Below, in pieces: positions 57,771 through 64,000 of a stretch of DNA of 64,000 nt (position 1 is the first letter of the stretch; the number at the start of each line of letters is the position of its first letter). The position numbers and the translations under genes were made by a program. The notes below the pieces were generated by a model, which did no database searches, had not been told where the DNA came from, and saw only the letters and a program-made list of their open reading frames with translations. Origin of the DNA: Taudactylus pleione (Eukaryota > Chordata > Amphibia > Anura > Myobatrachidae); NCBI GenBank assembly GCA_031769625.1, contig JAUIMM010000170.1:129001-193000 (forward strand), in the 5' to 3' direction.

Positions 57771-59256
57771 CAGTGACGTGCGGTGAGGTAAATGGCTGAG
57801 GAGGCACTGGCAGTGACGTGCGGTGAGGTAAATGGCTGGGGAGGCACTGGCAGTAATGTGCGGTGAGGTAAATGGCTGGGGAGGCACTGGCAGTGACGTG
57901 CGGTGAGGTAAATGGCTGGGGAGGCACTGGCAGTAATGTGCGGTGAGGTAAATGGCTGGGGAGGCACTGGCAGTGACGTGTGGTGAGGTAAATGGCTGGG
58001 GAGGCACTGGCAGTGGCAATGACATGCGGTGAGGTAAATGGCTGAGGAGGCACTGGCAGTGACGTGTGGTGAGGTAAATGGCCGAGGAGGCACTGGCAGT
58101 AACCTGCGGTGAGGTAAATGGCTGGGGAGACACTGGCAGTAACGTGTGGTGAGGTAACTGGCTGAGGAGGCACTGGCAGTGACGTGCGGTGAGGTAAATG
58201 GCTGGGGAGGCAATGGCAGTAATGTGTGGTGAGGTAACTGGCTGGGGAGGCAATGGCAGTAATGTGTGGTGAGGTAAATGGCTGGGGAGGCACTGGCAGT
58301 GACGTGCGGTGAGGTAAATGGCTGGGGAGGCACTAGCAGTAACGTGCGGTGAGTTAACTGGCTGGGGAGGCACTGGCAGTAATGTGTGGTGAGGTAAATG
58401 GCTGGGGAGGCACTGGCAGTGATGTGTGGTGAGGTAAATGGCTGGGGAGGCACTGGCAGTAACGTGCAGTGAGTTAACTGGCTGGGGAGGCACTGGCAGT
58501 AATGTGTGGTGAGGTAAATGGCTGGGGAGGCACTGGCAGTAACGTGTGGTGAGGTAAATGGCTGGGGAGGCACTGGCAGTGACGTGTGGTGAGGTAAATG
58601 GCTGGGGAGGCACTAGCAGTAACATGCGGTGAGGTAAATGGCTGGGGAGGCACTAGCAGTAACGTGCGGTGAGGTAAATGGCTGGGGAGACACTAGCAGT
58701 AACGTGCGGTGAGGTAAATGGCTGGGGAGACACTGGCAGTAACGTGTGGTGAGGTAAATGGCTGGGGAGACACTGGCAGTAACGTGTGGTGAGGTAACTG
58801 GCTGGGGAGACACTGGCAGTAACGTGTGGTGAGGTAAATGGCTGGGGAGGCACTGGTAGTGACGTGTAGTGAGGTAAATGGCTGGGGAGGCACTGGCAGT
58901 AACGTGCGGTGAGGTAAATGGCTGGGGAGACACTAGCAGTAACGTGCGGTGAGGTAAATGGCTGGGGAGACACTGGCAGTAACGTGTGGTGAGGTAAATG
59001 GCTGGGGAGGCACTAGCAGTAACGTGCGGTGAGGTAAATGGCTGGGGAGACACTAGCAGTAACGTGCGGTGAGGTAAATGGCTGGGGAGACACTGGCAGT
59101 AACGTGTGGTGAGGTAACTGGCTGGGGAGACACTGGCAGCAACGTGTGGTGAGGTAAATGGCTGGGGAGGCACTGGCAGTAACGTGTGGTGAGGTAAATG
59201 GCTGGGGAGGCACTGGTAGTGACGTGTAGTGAGGTAAATGGCTGGGGAGGCACTGG
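57771..59256. repeat. 40-bp satellite array, 37 copies
   Basis: The unit starts cagtgacgtgcggtgaggta and ends tggctggggaggcactgg. The 1486 bases equal 37 units plus one 6-base insertion near 58012. Each unit begins CAGTG and ends CACTG, so junctions read cactggcagtg, like two hAT ends joined head to tail. Open frames up to 290 codons on the minus strand are repeat by-products. The unit resembles the left end of the element at 59365. Confidence 0.95.
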
Positions 59257-59364
59257 CTAGTATCAGAGTCAGAGTTACAGATACATATATGAACCCGCAG
59301 GTACATGTGGGCATTATACACAGGTGCAGCAGCAGATAGTGCTGGAAGTTTGGTGAGTGTTGAT

Positions 59365-59576
59365 CAGGGATGTGCAGATAAGGTAGACAGGGGAGGCAGC
59401 ACCTCACCCACCATACACTGTTTACTCCACAGTTTTGACTATAAAAATGATTAGAATAATACAAAGAAGATATTTATTTTTTCTTTACATTTTTCTTAAA
59501 ATTTGTATAGTCAGAACTCTGGTTTATATGTAAGTATGACAGGAAAGGCTCTGCCTCACCTGCCTCACATCACTAA
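59365..59576. mobile_element. hAT-like MITE related to the 40-bp repeat
   Basis: The left end is cagggatgtgcagataaggt, then gacaggggaggcagcacctc. The right end is gctctgcctcacctgcctca, then catcacta, roughly inverted to it. The interior has inverted tttgactata and tatagtcaga. No matching 8-bp flank is seen, so the ends are approximate. Confidence 0.5.
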
Positions 59577-59650
59577 TACACAGGTTCTGCCGCTGATTAA
59601 AACCAGGTGAAATGCAGACATGAAGCCAGCCAGCCCCCGAGCCCAAGTAA

Positions 59651-59925
59651 TGGGGCCCATCCATCAGCGATGGATTGTCGCGATACCGCGATGCTGCAAC
59701 CCGGCATTGCAGAAAACCAACATGTTGGATTTTCCCGACTTGCCGATCGCGATCAAAAAATGATTGCGATCGTCAAATCGGGGACATTTAACATGTAATA
59801 TTTCAGCGATCCTGCGACGGATCGCTGACCATTGATGTTGGCCGGCAGGCGTTTCCGCCCGGCAGATCGTCATTTCTGATCGCGTCGCAGGATCGCGGAA
59901 ATACCGGTCTGATGTATGGGCACCT
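59651..59925. mobile_element. Harbinger-like MITE with TAA target duplication
   Basis: Ends tggggcccatccatcag and ctgatgtatgggcacct are inverted, flanked by taa on both sides (59648-59650 and 59926-59928). The interior is rich in gatcgcgatc and cgatcctgcgacgg palindromic pieces. A TWA 3-bp duplication suits PIF/Harbinger elements. Confidence 0.7.
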
Positions 59926-60696
59926 TAATTCATGTGTGTCCCTGATTAAAGGGATATTCTAGCAACTTTAGGTGGGGGGCAGCCCAGGTAACTGTGCATA
60001 CTAAATAATATAGATTCCTACTAGTCCGCAGAGATCTTATCTTATCTTTTATGGTAGCTGCCATTTCATTTGTTGCATTCACCAAAATATTTGTGTAGCA
60101 AATACAGAAGATAACACAAATCATTTCTGTGCTGAGATATATCACGACAGTAGCCCCTTTTTCCCGATGTTGCTCAGGGGCTTCCAGTATCAGGAACTTT
60201 TATTTTGTTTTATTGTAATCTCAGTTTGTGATCACTAGTTCCAGAAACAGGAAGAAATCAGTAATACAATTTCAGAGATGAATACAATGATTATCTGGAG
60301 GCGTGACCAGGGTATGGAACCTCTATCAGCTTAGGGTGAGTCCCGGCTTCTTTTTTTACTCACGGAAGAAAACCCCCTGTTCGGTCGCTGATACCGGTTT
60401 ACTAGAAGGGAGCGAAGTTGCAGCGGAATTTTGCAGAAACCAAATGTCATGGCAGAACGGGCGATCCTTCAATCTTCCAGCTGCGCCATTGTCTGTATAT
60501 TTAGGGGATTCAGAGGAGACAAATGGCCAAACCTCTTCCAGTTTGGCACCGGCGTTTAGCCAAATTACAGCGACCCTGCAAGTAAGAGCTTGTGCCTGTA
60601 GTACTAAATGATGTCACAGGAGGAGTATATATATATTGTCACATATAAGACATTGTTTATAATACATAATGAGATATGTTATTCTAAACAGATTAT
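59926..60696. other. Unassigned DNA
   Basis: No exon or delimited repeat is seen. A 102-codon frame at 60303-60611 has no recognisable domain or splice context and is not called. A short (AT)n lies at about 60626. Confidence 0.4.
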
Positions 60697-61384
60697 GGGG
60701 CTGATTCAGATTTGGGAATAGAGCGCCTGACTCATCACAAGTGGGATTTCGCACGGATCGCAGATGCAAAAATATGCTAATGATTCCAAAGCTTACCCGG
60801 GCATAAGGCATACTTGCAGACTATTTTTTTCCTGGGGAGGAGAAGCAACTTGGTGGCTATGCGGGGCGGGACATGACGGCCCCGGTCATTAAGCTCCACC
60901 CCTCGCGATCCGGGCAAATTTAAATAGGGGCAGAGCCAAAAGATGGAATTCTTGCAGGATCGCGTCATTAAGCTCCACCCCCTATACGGGGACCCGCGAT
61001 CGCTGCGGAAATTCTCCCCATTCTGTCCACTTCACTAGGAAGTGGGCAGAAATGCGGGAGAAATGCCTACTCTACCGGGGGGTGCGGGGGGTTACCCGAA
61101 AAATCGTGAGCCTCCCGTGACTTCTGGGAGAGTAGGGGTGCAAATTCATCCAATTTTTTTTTGCATGCCAGGTAAATACCGGTGGCTTTTGCATGTAGCC
61201 CACAGATGCTGAACAGCTTTATTCTGTACAATGCAATTGAGATTTCAGTTTGGACACCTCCCTCCCAAATCTAATATCTCTCTGCACAGGTTACATCTGC
61301 CCCTCCCTGCAGTGCAGCATGGTGTTACCAAGGTGCAAAGTTATCTGTTCTATCTTACTCTATTCCCAACTCTGAATCAGGACC
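60697..61384. mobile_element. Large MITE, about 690 bp, with a nested insertion
   Basis: Ends ctgattcagatttgggaata (left, then gag) and ctctattcccaactctgaat (right, then cagg) are inverted over about 25 bases. Inside, 60798 to about 61135 looks like a second element: cataaggcatacttgcag at its left and cttctgggagagtaggggtg at its right, resembling elements at 61488 and 63084. The repeated tcattaagctccaccc at 60887 and 60964 lies within it. Confidence 0.6.
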
Positions 61385-61487
61385 TATATCTGGACAATAT
61401 TCCAATGATTGTTCATTGAATAAAACAACTTCTTCCACAACCGGACCCAGGTAAATAATCTTTTGGGAGTGGGTATTAGTTATATGC

Positions 61488-61758
61488 ATACCTGCCTACT
61501 CTCCCGATTCGGCCGGGAGCCTCCGGAAAATTGGGTGGCGCTTCTGGCCCACCCGGAAAAGCAAGCCTCCCAGTTGGCCGCCGGCTCCTCCAAACCCCCC
61601 ACGATGAAGCGTCATCATATGTAGTGGGCAGGGCCAACATTACGCTTCGCCCCCCATGCAGGGTAATATCCCCGGCCACGCCCCCCCCCCTTCCCTATGC
61701 CGACCTGGCTGCTACCTTCCGGAGGGGGCAGCCAGAATGTCGGCAAGCATGGTTATGT
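61488..61758. mobile_element. 'Cataccgtcc/ctctcccg'-type MITE
   Basis: Left end gcatacctgcctactctccc, then gattcggccgggagcctccg. Right end gaatgtcggcaagcatggtt is loosely inverted to it. The interior is GC-rich with a run of nine C. Related left ends occur at 60798 and 63084. No clear target duplication. Confidence 0.5.
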
Positions 61759-62789
61759 ATTATATTTTTTACTTATTACTACAGAAATGAAACTCCAATC
61801 TCATAGATCTTGTGAACATTCTATATTACACTGTACATCCAGGTCTATATTGATATCACATATTGCGACAGAGGAACAAGCAGCAGGTTTTCCCAGTAAT
61901 AGAATGTTTAGATATCACTATTAATTCTGGTCAATACCTCGCTGGCCTTTCACCTTCTGTCAGCTCAGCAAAGTGCCCCGTAACCTGACCGTTCCCAAAA
62001 ACCAGAGCACTCAGACACCAACTGCAAAGGTGACTGCACTGAACATCACAGCCCAGTGTACTGGGGACACAACGTGACTCCTAAGGTACCAACACAATAA
62101 AACGTCTATAGCCGGAGACACTCGGACCAGATTCATAATACTGACAGATTGGGCGTGGAGATAGGGAAACACTGTACATATTTATTTTTGTAAAGGATTC
62201 TGCAAGTTATAACAAAAATAAATAAAGTTAAACTATTGAAAAAAAGCACTGTAAAAAAAAAAGTTCAAAACATCCTGGGCCTGATATGGTGCCATCTGCG
62301 CGCAATGCCTGATGTTTACGTGGTGGAGCGAGAATTTGCAACAGCGCATGCACAAAAAATCCTGACCCTACTACGCAATAGCACCTCTGTGCGTACACTC
62401 TGTGTGAGGCATGCGCTGTCAGGGTTTATAAGAATATTTGCGCAGTAACAAATTATCGCTTACCTACACGAAGTCGGCACTGCATACGGTTTGCGTCTGA
62501 CTCAGAGTAAGGCCCATTAAGTCAAAAGTGTAGAGAGAATGACATTAACACAGAACGTTGCATGCAGTGGGTCAGAATGGCAGCTTTTCCGATGGAGGTA
62601 CCTGTAATAGCATTGTAAAACAATGGCACGCACACCTGCGCAGTATTACAAGGTAAAATCTGCTATATGTTATACAGATGTGATTCAGTTGCATAAAATA
62701 ACGCATGAATTAATCCAATTACATCATTTTTTTTAAAGCAAATGAATAAAAGGAATGGCAGGTCTGCAGGCTTTGGAACAGCAGTGTAA
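61759..62789. other. Unassigned DNA with a possible short MITE
   Basis: About 62276-62517 starts gggcctgatatggtgcc and ends ctgactcagagtaaggccc, loosely inverted ends of a possible MITE of 240 bp. The rest, including an A-rich stretch at about 62210-62265, is unassigned. No gene is supported. Confidence 0.35.
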
Positions 62790-63080
62790 AGCTGGATACA
62801 CACTGAACAGATATATCTGCAGATGATGGTCGTACATACACACTGAACGTCCATCATGTTTGTGGCCGCAGGGTGTGTCCCGCCGCCCTCCCCATGGCTG
62901 CCGGGCGGGCGGCAGACCGCCTGTACACACTGCCCGATGGACAAATGTATCTGTCATCGGCTGTGCAGCAAACACGATATGTCTGCGAACGCACATCGCT
63001 GGTACACACTGGCTGACGGGCAGCCAATAAATTGGCCGATCAATTGATTGGCCAATATATCTGTCAGTGTGTACCCAGCT
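62790..63080. mobile_element. Harbinger-like MITE, 291 bp, TAA target duplication
   Basis: Ends agctggatacacactg and cagtgtgtacccagct are inverted. The flanks are taa on both sides (62787-62789 and 63081-63083). The interior contains cggctgtgcagcaaacacga and an aattggccgatcaattg palindrome. It has no coding capacity. Confidence 0.8.
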
Positions 63081-63083
63081 TAA

Positions 63084-63370
63084 GGCATACTTACCTACTC
63101 TCCCGGAAGTTGCAGGAGGCTCCCCGCACCCTCGGAAGAGTGGCTGGATCTCCCGCATGGTGCCCACCTCCTGGTGAAGTGGGCAGAATCGGGGCGGGGA
63201 GTACTAAACGCAAAAATATGGTACACTCCCTGAAAATGCAATTTTCGGGGGTTTTACCGCATACCCCACATGTACTATGCACTTGAATGCTACGCCATCT
63301 TCAGGTGGCGTTACCCAATAAAAGCCTATGGGCTTCTTTTCGGGATGCTCCCCATGAAAGGCAGGGTTGG
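63084..63370. mobile_element. Two MITE fragments joined
   Basis: 63084 to about 63186 begins ggcatacttacctactctcc and matches the left end type of 61488. From about 63187 the sequence gggcggggagtactaaacgc continues with gttacccaataaaagcctat, a partial copy of the family C element at 34953. Neither fragment has its right terminal repeat. Confidence 0.5.
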
Positions 63371-63443
63371 ATTAAGGGCCACATGAGCCTGGGACTGAAA
63401 ATGTTAAAGGGCCTATACTGAGAAGAAGAGAAGCCGTAACCAG

Positions 63444-63590
63444 CAGTAACATGCGGTGAGGTAAATGACTGGGGAGGCACTGGCAGTGACGTGCGGTGAG
63501 GTAAATGGCTGGGGAGGCACTGGCAGTGACGTGCAGTGAGGTAAATGGCTGGGGAGGCACTGGCAGTGACGTGCGGTGAGGTAAATGGCC
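63444..63590. repeat. Second, small block of the 40-bp repeat, 3.7 copies
   Basis: Same unit as the array at 57771 (cagtgacgtgcggtgaggta onwards), ending within a unit at 63590. It lies 4.2 kb from the main array in the same orientation. Confidence 0.95.
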
Positions 63591-64000
63591 TTCCCCATGA
63601 TCTGATTCTGCTGAGGTCTTTAAGGAGTTGTCCTATGAGATGTAAGAACATTTGTATTAGTTACAGGCCATCCCACGGTCAGATCACGTCTAATGTCATA
63701 TCTAAACTTACTGGACTCTGATCTAATGAGATTCTCACCTACCCAGGAAACATTACGTAACATGATAACAAGCTTTTGTATTTCCCAATATAATCTAAAT
63801 ATTTAGGTTGATTGAACACATCAACAAAATCAGGTGCCAATTCTCTTATCTGCTGGCACCAACTGGGCCTCTGTGTTTGGGTTTAGTCTCCAGTTGTTTT
63901 GGGACAGTCGTGGTACAACGTTCAGCTGTCTGTCTGCCCCCTGGTGGAAAATTATTGTTATCGCAGCTTTATTGAAAAACAAACTAGGACAGACCTGACA
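63591..64000. other. Unassigned DNA to the window end
   Basis: No gene or repeat is recognised in the last 410 bases. Confidence 0.4.

Noticed and set aside
57625..59464. Minus-strand frames of 220-290 residues
   Set aside because: Repeat translation of the 40-bp unit in several frames at once.
60303..60611. 102-residue frame as a possible exon
   Set aside because: No recognisable domain, no convincing splice context; consistent with chance.
53711..64000. First exon of a neighbouring SLC25A29 on the plus strand, expected from mammalian gene order
   Set aside because: Looked for an N-terminal carrier motif with a donor site and found none; it may lie beyond the window.

Overview
The window is a stretch of a large, repeat-rich vertebrate genome, most likely an anuran amphibian. 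The evidence is: spliced exons of a vertebrate mitochondrial carrier gene; an almost intact DIRS-type tyrosine-recombinase retrotransposon; many miniature DNA transposons of types I associate with frog genomes (including ones carrying a 'gttgcccatagcaacc' hairpin); and very long tandem arrays. The species cannot be named from the sequence.

One host protein-coding gene is recognisable. It is SLC25A47 (liver-type mitochondrial carrier), on the minus strand. Exon 1 (53547-53577) lies just downstream of a TATA box. Exon 2 is at 37552-37595, exon 3 at 35778-35849, exon 4 at 35518-35700 and exon 5 at 32396-32666. Splice phases are consistent throughout and give 200 codons plus one base. The last exon (about 100 residues, the third carrier repeat) is not found down to 25962. 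It is therefore beyond the satellite and outside the window, or lost. Most of the DNA from 53.5 kb down to the left edge behaves as intron or downstream DNA of this gene.

Layout: 1-25961 is a satellite of 61-62 bp monomers with higher-order duplications. 25962-32395 holds a 95-bp minisatellite, a LINE tail, a hAT MITE with a perfect 8-bp target duplication, and MITEs. 32396-37595 holds exons 5 to 2, with introns built largely of MITEs, including a four-layer nest at 33.75-34.88 kb. 38042-43902 is the DIRS element (gag, RT/RNase H/Dam-like pol, tyrosine recombinase, inverted repeats and internal complementary region). 45655-49982 is an 86-bp satellite. 49983-52394 is MITEs. 52642-53384 is an 18-bp array close to exon 1. 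54321-55593 is a 30-bp array upstream of the promoter. 57771-59256 is a 40-bp array that resembles the end of a hAT element, with a small second block at 63444-63590. The rest is MITEs and unassigned DNA.

The most unusual signal is a family of elements of about 530-550 bp (30880, 33793, 36018, and a fragment at 56719). Each is almost entirely a chain of about eleven consecutive hairpins. Between copies the two arms of a hairpin change together, so base pairing is kept while sequence diverges. Two other MITE families here share the chained-hairpin design.
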